Shown here: positions 27,008 through 36,044 of the stretch, piece by piece
Layout of the letters: each line of letters begins with the position of its first letter
How positions within the stretch are numbered: the first letter of the stretch is position 1
Notes under the pieces: model-generated
What the model was told of the DNA's origin: nothing
What the model saw: only the letters and a program-made list of their open reading frames with translations
Database searches by the model: none
Translations under genes and position numbers: made by a program
Source of the DNA: Mycobacterium syngnathidarum
Lineage (GTDB): Bacteria; Actinomycetota; Actinomycetes; Mycobacteriales; Mycobacteriaceae
Direction of reading: 5' to 3'
DNA length: 64,000 nt
Assembly: GCF_001942625.1 (NCBI RefSeq)
Contig: NZ_MLCL01000089.1
Coordinates: 62,001 to 126,000, forward strand

Positions 27008-28462
27008 GTGACCGGTACCCAGCCCAAGCCGACAACCACCGACGCCGGGATCCCGGTGTACAGCGACGAGCATTCATTGACGATCGGTCCCGACGGGCCG
27101 ATCCTGCTGCAGGACCACTACCTGATCGAGCAGATGGCGATGTTCAACCGGGAGCGCATCCCGGAGCGCCAGCCGCACGCCAAGGGTGGCGGCGCATTCG
27201 GTCACTTCGAGGTGACCAACGACGTCAGCGCCTACACCAAGGCTGCGCTGTTCCAGCCGGGCGTCAAAACCGAGACGCTGACCCGGTTTTCGACCGTGGC
27301 CGGTGAACGCGGCAGCCCAGACACCTGGCGTGATCCCCGGGGTTTTGCGACCAAGTTTTACACCACCGAGGGCAACTTCGACATGGTCGGCAACAACACC
27401 CCGGTGTTCTTCATGCGGGACCCGTTGAAGTTCCAGCACTTCATCCGCTCGCAGAAGCGGCGAAGCGACAACAACACTCGCGATCACGACATGCAGTGGG
27501 ATTTCTGGACGCTGTCGCCGGAATCCGCGCACCAAGTCACCTGGCTGATGGGTGACCGCGGCATCCCGAAAGACTGGCGGCACATGAACGGCTATTCCAG
27601 CCACACCTACAGCTGGATCAACGCTGCCGGAGAAATCACCTGGGTCAAGTACCACTTCATCACCAACCAGGGCATCGACTTCCTCACCCAGGAGGAAGCC
27701 GACCGAATGGCCGGCGTCGACGGCGATGCCCATCAGCGTGATCTGTACGACTCGATCGACCGCGGCGACTTCCCGAGCTGGACGTTGAAGGTGCAGCTCA
27801 TGCCGTTCGAGGAAGCCAAGGACTACCGGTTCAATCCGTTCGACCTGACCAAGGTGTGGCCGCACGGCGACTACCCGCTGCACGATGTCGGCACGCTGAC
27901 GCTGGACCGCAATGTCGAGGACTATCACACCGAAATGGAGCAGGCAGCGTTCGAGCCGAACAACCGGGTGGCCGGCACCGGTCTGAGTCCGGACAAGATG
28001 CTGTTGGCCCGTGACTTCTCCTATGCCGACGCCCACCGTCACCGGCTCGGGACCAACTACAAGCAGATCCCGGTCAACTCCCCGAAGGTCGAGGTGAACA
28101 GCTACTCGAAAGACGGGGCCATGCGGATCAAGAACGTGTCCGATCCCGTCTACGCCCCGAACTCGTACGGCGGCCCGCAGGCCGACCCGGCCCGCACCGG
28201 TGAATCGCTGTGGCGTGCCGACGGCGAGATGATCCGCGCCGCCTACACGCTGCACGCCGAGGACGACGACTGGGGGCAGGCCGGAACCATGGTGCGCGAC
28301 GTGCTCGACGACGCGGCGCGGGCCCGGCTGGTCTCCAACATCGCCGGTCACCTCTCGAAGGGTGTCTCCGAGCATGTCCTGGAGCGGGCCTTCGAGTACT
28401 GGAAGAACGTCGACAAACAGCTCGGCGAGAAGGTCGAATCCTCAGTCCGCAGCGGCAGCTGA
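27008..28462 (+). CDS. katA: Monofunctional haem catalase
   Basis: 484 residues, the size of small-subunit clade 3 catalases. Distal His in [31 protein letters not shown], Asn in [12 protein letters not shown], and the proximal haem Tyr in [17 protein letters not shown]. Breaks hydrogen peroxide into water and oxygen in the cytosol. The GTG start has AAAGGAG at correct spacing. The gene stands between the Rv3401 and Rv3405c homologues, where M. tuberculosis carries Rv3402c-Rv3404c. Its 3' end overlaps the convergent TetR gene by 21 bases. Confidence 0.93.
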   Translation: MTGTQPKPTTTDAGIPVYSDEHSLTIGPDGPILLQDHYLIEQMAMFNRERIPERQPHAKGGGAFGHFEVTNDVSAYTKAALFQPGVKTETLTRFSTVAGERGSPDTWRDPRGFATKFYTTEGNFDMVGNNTPVFFMRDPLKFQHFIRSQKRRSDNNTRDHDMQWDFWTLSPESAHQVTWLMGDRGIPKDWRHMNGYSSHTYSWINAAGEITWVKYHFITNQGIDFLTQEEADRMAGVDGDAHQRDLYDSIDRGDFPSWTLKVQLMPFEEAKDYRFNPFDLTKVWPHGDYPLHDVGTLTLDRNVEDYHTEMEQAAFEPNNRVAGTGLSPDKMLLARDFSYADAHRHRLGTNYKQIPVNSPKVEVNSYSKDGAMRIKNVSDPVYAPNSYGGPQADPARTGESLWRADGEMIRAAYTLHAEDDDWGQAGTMVRDVLDDAARARLVSNIAGHLSKGVSEHVLERAFEYWKNVDKQLGEKVESSVRSGS

Positions 28463-29044
28463 CTGATCCGCGGCGGCGCCGGGTTCGAGGATCCGTGCGA
28501 CCTCGGCGCCGACCGCGTTCCGCACCTCACCGTCGCTGATCGGATCCAGGCCGGCCGACGATCGCAGGAACGGTTCGAAGAACCGCCAACCCAATTTCAG
28601 GGCAACGGCATTGGCGACCGCCAGCCGCCCCGCTCGTTCGTCGTCGAAACGCGGAAGCACCTCGTCGAGCAGCCTCGTCACCCCCGGAAACCGGGTCTGC
28701 AATTGGCCGATCGGGTAACCGTCGAGCAGCGCGCGGGCCATCACCCGCATGTGTCGGTCCATGTTGAGTTCGATCTCGTCAGCCGGGCCACCGTTGTCCA
28801 GCAGTGTGGTGAGCCGTGTCCCGAGGTGATCGAGTACCGCGCCGACCAACTGCTCCTTGGTGCCGAAGTGCCGGTAGATCAGTCCGTGGTTGACCTTGGA
28901 CCGGGCGGCGATGTCACGGATCGACGTGGCAGACACTCCGCGCTCGGCGAACAGTTCGGCCGCCGCCGACAGCGCGGCGGCAACCACCTCGTCGCGGCCC
29001 ACCGGATTCGCCGGATCTTTGGCCGGTGGCGTGGGTGTAGTCAC
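28442..29044 (-). CDS. TetR-family repressor of the adjacent dioxygenase
   Basis: 200 residues. N-terminal helix-turn-helix ([26 protein letters not shown]) is textbook TetR, with a helical ligand-binding C-terminus. It is divergent from the alkylsulfatase-like gene exactly as Rv3405c is from Rv3406, where loss of the repressor raises Rv3406. The GTG start codon lies inside one of two near-identical operator sequences, so it probably represses both its own transcription and the neighbour's. Confidence 0.87.
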   Translation of the reverse strand: MTTPTPPAKDPANPVGRDEVVAAALSAAAELFAERGVSATSIRDIAARSKVNHGLIYRHFGTKEQLVGAVLDHLGTRLTTLLDNGGPADEIELNMDRHMRVMARALLDGYPIGQLQTRFPGVTRLLDEVLPRFDDERAGRLAVANAVALKLGWRFFEPFLRSSAGLDPISDGEVRNAVGAEVARILEPGAAADQSAAAAD

Positions 29045-29053
29045 ATGGCTACA
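29036..29053. promoter_or_regulatory. TetR operator 1 (overlaps the regulator's start codon)
   Basis: TGTAGTCACATGGCTACA, a near-palindrome that differs from operator 2 at two positions. It contains the regulator's GTG start codon, so the site could also act by blocking a leaderless transcript start. Binding is inferred from symmetry and repetition. Confidence 0.65.
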
Positions 29054-29069
29054 CTAGCCCACATGCACC

Positions 29070-29087
29070 TGTAGTCACCTGACTACA
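29070..29087. promoter_or_regulatory. TetR operator 2 (upstream of the dioxygenase)
   Basis: TGTAGTCACCTGACTACA, part of a longer perfect inverted repeat with 12-base arms CACCTGTAGTCA/TGACTACAGGTG around CC (29066-29091). It ends about 30 bases before the dioxygenase start. Centre-to-centre distance to operator 1 is 34 bases, so two repressor dimers could bind side by side. Confidence 0.75.
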
Positions 29088-29117
29088 GGTGTTCCCACCA
29101 GAACAAAGGACGAGCCG

Positions 29118-30017
29118 ATGACCGCTTCCACCACCCCCCTTCTCACTGTCACAAAGCTCGGAAGCCGCATCGGCGCCCGCATCGAGGGCGTGCAGATGGG
29201 CGGCGATCTCGACGAGAACACCGTCGCCGAGATCCGGCGCGCGCTGCTCGAGCACAAAGTGATCTTCTTCAGCGGCCAGCAGCACCTCACCGACGAGCAA
29301 CATCACGCCTTTGCGCGGCTCCTGGGCAAGCCCGTCGGCCATCACGCCCTCAAGCAAGCCGAAGCCCCGATCATCACACCGCTGGATTCCGAGTACGCCA
29401 AGGCCACCCGCTGGCACACCGATGTCACATTCGTACCCGACTACCCGGCCATCTCGATCCTGCGCGCGGTGACGCTGCCCGAATACGGCGGATCCACCCT
29501 GTGGGCCTCCACCGCGGCCGCCTACGACGCCCTGCCCGCACCGCTGAAGGCCCTCACCGAGAACCTGTGGGCCGTCCACAGCAACCGCTTCGACTACGCC
29601 GCGGCACAGGCCATCGCCCTCACCGAGGAACAGCAGCTGATGCGGGCCGCGTTCGAGAAGCCCGACTTCCGGACCGAGCACCCCGTGGTTCGGGTGCATC
29701 CGGAGACCGGCGAGCGCACCCTGGTCGCCGGCGACTTCACCCGCGGATTCCTCGGTTTGGACAGCCACGAATCGGCCACCCTGCTGGAGTTGCTACAGCG
29801 CCGAATCACCGTTCCGGAGAACACTATCCGCTGGAACTGGTCACTCGGCGACGTCGCGATCTGGGACAACCGCGCCACCCAGCACCGTGCGGTCGACGAC
29901 TACGACAACCAGCGCCGGGTGATGCACCGCGTGACGCTTGCCGGCGATGTTCCCGTCGACATCCACGGCCAACCGAGCCGGCCGCTGGCGGATGCCGCTC
30001 TGCTGCAGGCAGTCTGA
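29118..30017 (+). CDS. TauD/TfdA-type Fe(II)/2-oxoglutarate dioxygenase (alkylsulfatase-like)
   Basis: 299 residues. Iron ligands are His and Asp in RWHTDVTF and the distal His in [13 protein letters not shown]; the Arg of RVMHRVT would bind 2-oxoglutarate. Closest known protein by memory and context is M. tuberculosis Rv3406, an alkylsulfatase that cleaves 2-ethylhexyl-type sulfates and can also inactivate some DprE1 inhibitors. Controlled by the divergent TetR gene through two operators. The start follows GAACAAAGGACGAGCCG. Substrate is inferred from the ortholog. Confidence 0.87.
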   Translation: MTASTTPLLTVTKLGSRIGARIEGVQMGGDLDENTVAEIRRALLEHKVIFFSGQQHLTDEQHHAFARLLGKPVGHHALKQAEAPIITPLDSEYAKATRWHTDVTFVPDYPAISILRAVTLPEYGGSTLWASTAAAYDALPAPLKALTENLWAVHSNRFDYAAAQAIALTEEQQLMRAAFEKPDFRTEHPVVRVHPETGERTLVAGDFTRGFLGLDSHESATLLELLQRRITVPENTIRWNWSLGDVAIWDNRATQHRAVDDYDNQRRVMHRVTLAGDVPVDIHGQPSRPLADAALLQAV

Positions 30018-30018
30018 C

Positions 30019-32004
30019 TCACATCTTGATCGCGGGCATCAACCGGGTCATGTTCCACAGCCGGTTGCGCCTGGCCGACAACGACGAGATGGTCAGTGCG
30101 CCGACCCAGATCACCAACAGCGTGATGATCGCCTGCCAGAGCCGGTGGTCGATCCCGCCGAGGATGAGCTGACGCAAACCGTTGACGCCGTATGTCATCG
30201 GATCGTAGTTGTGAAACTCCTGGAACGGCCGTGACGTGGTTTCCACCGGGTACATGCCGCCCGCGCTGACCAGCTGGAGCATGAGCAGGGCCATCAGCAG
30301 CACGCGCCCCACCGCAGGGCCGACAAAGGCGTTGATCGCCTGCGTCGCGGCGACAAAGGTACACGAAACCAGCGTCATGAAGCCGAGCATCGCGACCGGA
30401 TGCGCCACTTGCATACCGAGGGCGAAGCGCACCACGCAGTACAGGATGATCGCCTGGAACACCCCGATCACCGCGGCAGGCAGGTAGCTGGCGAGCACCA
30501 CCCGGATCGCCAGCACCTCCGCGGCAATCGGGCGATTCTGCAACGGACGCAACACCATCCACAGCACGAGCGCACCGAAGAAGAGGGCGAGCGTGATGAA
30601 GAACGGCGCCATCCCCGTGCCGAAGTTGGGTGCGGCGTTCTCGGCCGAATTCTGCAGGTGCACCGGGCCGCCGATGGTGTCGGCGATCGCTTCCTTCTGC
30701 GCGGGCGTCCAATCCGGCACCTGGCCGGCACCGTCAGCGAGCTTGGTCGCCAACTCGGCCGATCCGCCTCGCAACTGGGCGGTGCCGGCCTTGAGCTGCC
30801 CGGCACCGGTATCGAGTTTGGCTATGCCACTGGCCAGTTCGGCATTGCCCGTCGCCAGCTGCCGGGCTCCGCTGCGCAACTCATTGAGTTTCGCACTGAG
30901 TTCTTGGTTCTTGCTGCCCACCTGATCCAGCGCTGAGTTCAGCGGGCTGCCGGGATTGCGCAGCGACGACGTCATCGAGATCGCCGCGTTTTCGGCGTCG
31001 GTGAGCTGTTGGCGGATCTGCGGGGTGAACTGATGGGCCCGCAGATCATCCTGAACGCCGCGCAGCGTCCCGGCGGCGTTGTTGGCGACAGGATCCGGGC
31101 TGGCCGACAGCTGGTCGATCACCGAGGCCAGTGCCGTGGCCGCGGAGTCCTGCGCCCCGGTGATGGCACCGATCTGGTCATTGGCCTGACGCAACGCAGC
31201 GGTCCCGTCTTCCAGCTTCTGCGTGTCGCCGCCGATCTTCGACAATGCGGAGGTGACGGCGACCAGCGGATCGGTGGCCTTGGTGATGCCGTCCGAGAGC
31301 TGTTTGGCACCCGTGGCCAACTGAGCCGAGCCCGACCGAGCGCTGTGCAGCCCGGTCGCCAGCTGACCGGCGCCGTCGTCGACTTTGGCTGCGCCGTCGG
31401 CGAGTTGGGCCGCGCCGTCGGCGGCCTGCTTGATCCCGGCACCCGAGCTGACGACGACCGACAGCACCTGGTTGACGGCCTGACCCGAGATCCGCGTCGA
31501 CACCGCATTGAGCACCTGGTCGATCGCGGTTCGGCCGATGTTCGACGAGATGTAGTTGTTGGCGTCGTTGTAGACCGCATTGAGGTTGGCCTGCTTGGGG
31601 TTACCGGTCAGCGGCGACGCGATCGCCTCGCTGAAGTCGCTTGGCAGCTCAAGCATGAAGTAGTACTGACCGTGCTCGACACCTTGCCGCGCCTCGTCGG
31701 CATCCACCACATGCCAATTCAGGCTGGCGTCGTCGGTCAGGCTCTTGGCGATCTCGGAGCCGACATTGACGTGTTGACCCGAAACCACCGCTCCCTGGTC
31801 GGAATTGACCAGCGCCACCGGCATCTTGTCGACCTGACCGAAAGGGTCCCAGTACGCCCATAGATACAGTGCGCCGTACACCAGCGGCAGCAGCATGAGC
31901 ACCACGATCGCGGCTCGGGTCATGCGGCTGCGGCCGAAGCGCTTGATCTCCGAGCCGAAGGCGAGACCCGCGGCGGGTGAGTTGAAGTCGTGACGACCCA
32001 ACAT
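30019..32004 (-). CDS. YhgE/Pip-family membrane protein (ABC-2-like permease)
   Basis: 661 residues. One N-terminal helix (AAIVVLMLLPLVYGALYLWAYW) is followed by DKMPVALVNSDQGA, the family signature. A long extracytoplasmic region rich in repeating helices of the LADGAAKVDDGAGQLATG type comes next, then about five C-terminal helices beginning near FGTGMAPFFITLALFFGAL. This is the YhgE/Pip layout. The substrate is unknown; such proteins are associated with export or envelope stress. The start overlaps the upstream ATPase-like gene by one base, so the two are probably partners. Confidence 0.83.
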   Translation of the reverse strand: MLGRHDFNSPAAGLAFGSEIKRFGRSRMTRAAIVVLMLLPLVYGALYLWAYWDPFGQVDKMPVALVNSDQGAVVSGQHVNVGSEIAKSLTDDASLNWHVVDADEARQGVEHGQYYFMLELPSDFSEAIASPLTGNPKQANLNAVYNDANNYISSNIGRTAIDQVLNAVSTRISGQAVNQVLSVVVSSGAGIKQAADGAAQLADGAAKVDDGAGQLATGLHSARSGSAQLATGAKQLSDGITKATDPLVAVTSALSKIGGDTQKLEDGTAALRQANDQIGAITGAQDSAATALASVIDQLSASPDPVANNAAGTLRGVQDDLRAHQFTPQIRQQLTDAENAAISMTSSLRNPGSPLNSALDQVGSKNQELSAKLNELRSGARQLATGNAELASGIAKLDTGAGQLKAGTAQLRGGSAELATKLADGAGQVPDWTPAQKEAIADTIGGPVHLQNSAENAAPNFGTGMAPFFITLALFFGALVLWMVLRPLQNRPIAAEVLAIRVVLASYLPAAVIGVFQAIILYCVVRFALGMQVAHPVAMLGFMTLVSCTFVAATQAINAFVGPAVGRVLLMALLMLQLVSAGGMYPVETTSRPFQEFHNYDPMTYGVNGLRQLILGGIDHRLWQAIITLLVIWVGALTISSLSARRNRLWNMTRLMPAIKM

Positions 32005-32714
32005 CAGGCGTCCTTTCCGGTCAGGATGCGGTGGTCGTGCAGTCCGTGGTCAGGAGCTTCGACACCGAGCGGATTGGTCACGCCGACAACGACACTGCGC
32101 TGGGTGGCGATGGCGCCGAGTCGTTCGATGGCGATCGCCCGGCGCGAGTTGTCCCGGACCTGTTCGAGGTCACCGACCACCAGGATCGGACGATTCGAGA
32201 ACAGCGCCAAGGTGACTTTCAGCAGAAACAGGTCGAGATCGGACAGTTCGCTGATGTAGTCCTGCGGTGCGGGCGGCGTCAGCTCGCCGAACACCTCGCG
32301 CAGGGCGGATTCGCCGGCCTCGATCGGAACTCGTCGATACCACGGCGCCAGCCAGCGTCGCTGTTCGGCGAGCACGGTCTGCACGGTGACCGAATCCTCC
32401 AGTTCATCGATGTCGGCGAACGCCGCGATCGCGCAGTGGCGCCGGATCGCTCTGGGGTCCGATTCGCCGCGGACAGTCACGGTGCCGTGGGTGGGTTTGA
32501 GCCGCCCGGCCAACGTCAGCAGCAGGGCGGTCTGCCCCCAGCCACCGGGCATCTGGATGGCATGGAATCCCGGCGTGAGCTCGAGGCCGATATCGGAGAA
32601 CAGCGGTCCGTGCTCGCCGTCGACCCCCAGCCCGGCCGCAATGATCTGCGGCGGGTCCTGCGCGTCGTCCACCTCGGGCGCCTGGGTGTCCTCGGCGTCG
32701 TCCCTGTCTGCCAT
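32004..32714 (-). CDS. Degenerate ABC ATPase-like partner of the YhgE protein
   Basis: 236 residues with the outline of an ABC ATPase but eroded motifs. The Walker A position reads MPGGWGQTALL (residues 55-65) with Gln61 in place of the essential Lys. The signature region is ISELSDLDLFLLKVTLALF where LSGGQ-type sequence is expected. The Walker B region is RPILVVGDLEQV without the usual Asp-Glu pair, and the switch His is missing (VVVGVTNP). The order of segments still matches the fold. It probably cannot hydrolyse ATP and may serve as a structural or regulatory subunit. AAAGG lies seven bases before the ATG. Confidence 0.72.
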   Translation of the reverse strand: MADRDDAEDTQAPEVDDAQDPPQIIAAGLGVDGEHGPLFSDIGLELTPGFHAIQMPGGWGQTALLLTLAGRLKPTHGTVTVRGESDPRAIRRHCAIAAFADIDELEDSVTVQTVLAEQRRWLAPWYRRVPIEAGESALREVFGELTPPAPQDYISELSDLDLFLLKVTLALFSNRPILVVGDLEQVRDNSRRAIAIERLGAIATQRSVVVGVTNPLGVEAPDHGLHDHRILTGKDA

Positions 32715-32726
32715 TTCCGACCTTTC

Positions 32727-32763
32727 GATACTCACTGGTATCCATACGATACTAGCGAGTATT
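32727..32763. promoter_or_regulatory. Two TetR operator copies between the ABC-like and TetR genes
   Basis: Site 1 is GATACTCACTGGTATC (32727). Site 2 (32748), read on the other strand, is AATACTCGCTAGTATC. The two match at 13 of 16 positions and their centres are 21 bases apart, two helical turns. They fill the 58-base gap between the divergent starts, so the TetR protein very probably controls both transcripts. Confidence 0.72.
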
Positions 32764-32772
32764 GTGTTGGCC

Positions 32773-33381
32773 ATGTCGGCTGTCAAACCCACCCGTACCC
32801 GCCCCACCCGTGACGAGGTGCGTGACCGGATCCTGGACGCGGCGCTCAAGGTTTTCGCGGCCGAAGGGTTCGCCGGCGCCACCATCGACGCCATCGGTCA
32901 CGCCGCGGGATTCACCAAAGGCGCGGTGTATTCGAACTTCGAATCCAAGGACGAGTTGTTCCTGGCCCTGCTGGACCGGCAGTTCGAGAGCCGCGGCGCA
33001 CTTATCGCCACCGCGCTCGACAGCGGCCAGGGCGATACCGCGGCCATCGCCGCGGCCCTGAGCCGCTCAACCCTCGATTCGATCCACGACCAGACCGAAT
33101 ATCAGATCGTGCTCATCGAATACTGGCTGCGTGCAGTACGAGACCCGCAGCTGCGCGAACGCTTGGTGGCCCGCCGCCGCGCGGCCGCCGATCAAGCGCT
33201 GCGCATCGTCGAACAGGCCGGCACGGGCCTGCCCGGCCACCAGTTGTCGGCACTGGCACAACTGGTGGTGACGATCATCTCCGGCATCGCCACCGAGGAA
33301 GTGCTGCAACCCGGGACAGTCGACACCGAGACCCTCACCCGGCTGTTCACCGCGCTGCTGGAATCCTCCCCCGCGCAGTAA
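32773..33381 (+). CDS. TetR-family regulator of the YhgE/ABC-like operon
   Basis: 202 residues. DNA-binding domain DRILDAALKVFAAEGFAGATIDAIGHAAGFTKGAVYSNFESKDELF is a clear TetR helix-turn-helix. The C-terminal part is helical. Divergent from the ATPase-like gene with paired operators between. The ATG chosen is preceded by a short A/T-rich stretch with no strong ribosome-binding site; an in-frame ATG is not available upstream within the operators. The convergent phoU gene ends five bases beyond. Confidence 0.87.
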   Translation: MSAVKPTRTRPTRDEVRDRILDAALKVFAAEGFAGATIDAIGHAAGFTKGAVYSNFESKDELFLALLDRQFESRGALIATALDSGQGDTAAIAAALSRSTLDSIHDQTEYQIVLIEYWLRAVRDPQLRERLVARRRAAADQALRIVEQAGTGLPGHQLSALAQLVVTIISGIATEEVLQPGTVDTETLTRLFTALLESSPAQ

Positions 33382-33385
33382 CGGC

Positions 33386-34045
33386 TCACGCCAGCTTCTT
33401 GTGCAGCGGCCGGCCGCCGGTCGCCTCGAAAATCACCCGCTTGCCGATCTCGACGGCATGATCGGCGAACCGTTCGTAGTAGCGGCCCAACAATGCCACG
33501 TCGACAGCCGAGCACACCCCGTCCTCCCACTGACGGTCCAGCAGCAGGGTGAACAGATGGCGATGCTCGGCATCGACGGCGTCGTCCTCATCGCGCAGAC
33601 GTGCCGCAGCGTCGGGATCCCGCGACACCAGCACCTCCTGGGCGGTCTGCGCCAACCGCACGGCCTGCGCCCCCATGTCGGTGAAACTCGCGCGGACCTC
33701 GTCGGGCAGCGCGCACTCGGGATGACGCAATCGGGAGATGTCGGCGACATGCACCGCAAGCGCACCCATCCGGTCGATGTCGGCCGCGATGTGCATCGAA
33801 CCGACGACCGTGCGGAGCTCGCCGGCGACGGGCTGTTGCAGGACCAGCAGCCGGAACGCCGACTCCTCGATGCGGCGGTTATAGGCGGCGATGTGTTCAT
33901 GGTCGGCGATGACCTGCTCGGCCAACGACAGATCGGAGTCGAGCAGAGCCTGGTTGGCCCGTTGCATCGCGCTCACCGCCAGAGCACACATCTCGGCAAG
34001 TTGACTGCACAGCTGTGCCAACTCGTCGTGAAACGCCTTCCGCAT
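33386..34045 (-). CDS. PhoU-family phosphate regulator (PhoY-like)
   Basis: 219 residues in two three-helix PhoU repeats. Repeat 1 contains [24 protein letters not shown] and [25 protein letters not shown]; repeat 2 contains [22 protein letters not shown], whose ExxxD patterns bind metals. Closely resembles PhoY1/PhoY2 of M. tuberculosis, which restrain the SenX3-RegX3 phosphate response through the Pst transporter. No pst genes are nearby. ATG 34045 is preferred over GTG 34051 by homology (MRKAFHDEL). Confidence 0.9.
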   Translation of the reverse strand: MRKAFHDELAQLCSQLAEMCALAVSAMQRANQALLDSDLSLAEQVIADHEHIAAYNRRIEESAFRLLVLQQPVAGELRTVVGSMHIAADIDRMGALAVHVADISRLRHPECALPDEVRASFTDMGAQAVRLAQTAQEVLVSRDPDAAARLRDEDDAVDAEHRHLFTLLLDRQWEDGVCSAVDVALLGRYYERFADHAVEIGKRVIFEATGGRPLHKKLA

Positions 34046-34060
34046 CGCCACATCCCTCCC

Positions 34061-34078
34061 CCGGACCCCGCCGTCCGG
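34061..34078 (-). terminator. Weak hairpin between choD and phoU
   Basis: Six-base arms CCGGAC/GTCCGG around a six-base loop, downstream of choD on its strand and without a U-rich tail. Could slow transcription from choD into phoU. Small, and may be chance in GC-rich DNA. Confidence 0.3.
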
Positions 34079-34108
34079 CGAAGGTCAAGTACCCGGAAGG
34101 GCTGGGCG

Positions 34109-35845
34109 CTAACCGCCTGAGTTGACGGGCTCGATCGGCAGGCGTCGCAACCCGGCGGGCGCTTCGGCCGGTACCGCGGGATGCTCGGGCGCGATCGGCG
34201 CCAGTTTCCGGTACGGCTCATTCTGCGCCGGGCGCTGGTCGTCCTGCCCCTTGTTGGGCCACAACGACGCCGCGCGTTCAGCTTGCGCGGTGATCGACAG
34301 CGACGGGTTCACCCCGAGGTTCGCCGAGATGGCCGCACCGTCCATCACGTGGAGCGTCGGATAGTTGTACACGCGCTGGTAGGGATCGATGACGCCGTGC
34401 TCGGCACTGTCGCCGATGGCGGCCCCGCCGAGGAAGTGCGCGGTGAGCGGGATGTTGAACAGCTCGCCCCAGGTACCGCCGGCCACCCCGTCGACCTTCT
34501 CCGCCATCCGCCGGGTGAACTCGTTGCCCACCGGGATCCACGTCGGATTCGGTTCGCCGTGGCCCTGTTTGGACGTCATCACGCGCTTACCCCCGGGCCC
34601 GCGCTTGGTGAAGGTGGTGATCGAGTTGTCCAGGTGCTGCATCACCAGCGCGATCACCGTGCGCTCACTCCACCGCTGCGGGTTGAGGAGCCGGATCAGC
34701 TTGCCCGGATCCTGGCGGGCCTGATCGAGGAATTGCCGCCAACGGGGAACGTCGGTGCCCTGCGGCCCGGCGCCGTCGGTCATCAGCGTCTGCAGCAGGC
34801 CCATCGCGTTGGAGCCCTTGCCGTAGCGCACCGGCTCCACATGGGTGTCGGAGGTGGGATGCACCGAGGAGGTGATGGCCACGCCGTGGGTCAGATCCAT
34901 ACCGGGTGTCACGGTCAGGGTCTGTGCGCCCACGATGGACTCGGAGTTGGTTCGGGTCAGCACGCCGAGCTTGTCCGACAGCCGGTTGAGCTTGCCGGTG
35001 TCGCGCATCTTGAACAGCAGCTTCTGGGTGTTGTACGTCCCGGCCGCCAGGACCAGGTGCGTCGCGGTGAACGTCTTGCGCCTGCGCCGCAGCTTGCTGC
35101 CGGTGCGCACCGTGGTGACCTCCCACAGCCCGTCGGCGCGCTGCTCGAAACTCGTCACGGTGGTCATCGGATGCACTTGTGCGCCGGCCGATTCCGCAAG
35201 ACCCAGGTAGTTCTTGACGAGCGTGTTCTTGGCACCGTGACGACAGCCGGTCATGCATTCCCCGCACTCGATACACCCGGTGCGGGCCGGGCCTGCGCCG
35301 CCGAAGAACGGGTCCGGCACGGTCTTGCCAGGTGCCTTCTCACCGTCGAGGCCGAAGAACACCCCGACCGGCGTGGCGACGAAGGTATCCCCGCAGCCCA
35401 TGTCGTCGGCGACCTCTTTGACGATGCGGTCCGCGTCGGTGAAGGTCGGGTTCTTCACCACACCGAGCATTCGCTGGGCCTGGTCGTAATGCGGCATCAG
35501 CTCGGCCCGCCAGTCGGTGATGCCCTTCCACTGCGGATCGTTGAAGAACGGGTCCGGCGGCACGTAGAGGGTGTTCGCGTAGTTCAGCGATCCGCCGCCC
35601 ACACCCGCGCCGGCCAGGATCATCACGTTGCGCAGCAGGTGGATGCGCTGGATGCCGTACATGCCCAGCTGAGGTGCCCACAGGAACTTGCGCAGGTCCC
35701 ACGAGGTCTTGGCGAAGTCCGGGTCGGCGAACCGTTGGCCGGCCTCGAGTACACCGACCCGATAGCCCTTCTCTGTCAGCCGCAGCGCACTGACGCTGCC
35801 GCCGAACCCCGAACCGATCACCAAGACGTCATAGTCAGGCTTCAT
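34109..35845 (-). CDS. choD: Cholesterol oxidase-like GMC oxidoreductase ChoD
   Basis: 578 residues, the same length as I recall for M. tuberculosis ChoD (Rv3409c). The FAD loop VLVIGSGFGGSVSALRL is at the N-terminus, then GAGVGGGSLNYAN, ECGECMTGCRHGAKNTL and C-terminal HFLGGAAIGDSAEHGVIDPYQRVYNYP, all typical of GMC-type sterol oxidases. Oxidises a sterol 3-hydroxyl in related enzymes; for mycobacterial ChoD the physiological substrate is debated. No secretion signal seen. Convergent neighbours none; phoU follows downstream. Confidence 0.9.
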   Translation of the reverse strand: MKPDYDVLVIGSGFGGSVSALRLTEKGYRVGVLEAGQRFADPDFAKTSWDLRKFLWAPQLGMYGIQRIHLLRNVMILAGAGVGGGSLNYANTLYVPPDPFFNDPQWKGITDWRAELMPHYDQAQRMLGVVKNPTFTDADRIVKEVADDMGCGDTFVATPVGVFFGLDGEKAPGKTVPDPFFGGAGPARTGCIECGECMTGCRHGAKNTLVKNYLGLAESAGAQVHPMTTVTSFEQRADGLWEVTTVRTGSKLRRRRKTFTATHLVLAAGTYNTQKLLFKMRDTGKLNRLSDKLGVLTRTNSESIVGAQTLTVTPGMDLTHGVAITSSVHPTSDTHVEPVRYGKGSNAMGLLQTLMTDGAGPQGTDVPRWRQFLDQARQDPGKLIRLLNPQRWSERTVIALVMQHLDNSITTFTKRGPGGKRVMTSKQGHGEPNPTWIPVGNEFTRRMAEKVDGVAGGTWGELFNIPLTAHFLGGAAIGDSAEHGVIDPYQRVYNYPTLHVMDGAAISANLGVNPSLSITAQAERAASLWPNKGQDDQRPAQNEPYRKLAPIAPEHPAVPAEAPAGLRRLPIEPVNSGG

Positions 35846-35915
35846 GTGATCAGTATGACGCTACCGATTGGTAACTTCTAGACAGGAGGCCCTAACTTGT
35901 AAAGGAGATTTTCCC

Positions 35916-35978
35916 CGCGAGCAGACACAGACTCGCATCAATTGGGCCTCGGTAATGCGATTCTCTGTCTGCTCGGCG
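35916..35978. repeat. Hairpin repeat, copy A
   Basis: An imperfect inverted repeat. The left arm (35916-35938) begins CGCGAGCAGACACAG and ends ACTCGCAT. The right arm (35955-35978) begins ATGCGATTCTCTG and ends TCTGCTCGGCG. The loop is 16 bases. Both arms are identical to those of copy B on the other side of the next gene, but the loops differ. Lies between choD and the AbiEi-like gene. Confidence 0.8.
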
Positions 35979-36044
35979 GGGAGGGTTTGTCCACAAGCCG
36001 AAGTTCATCCCCAACCGGCCCAAGTAGTGCGGCGCAGGAAGTGC

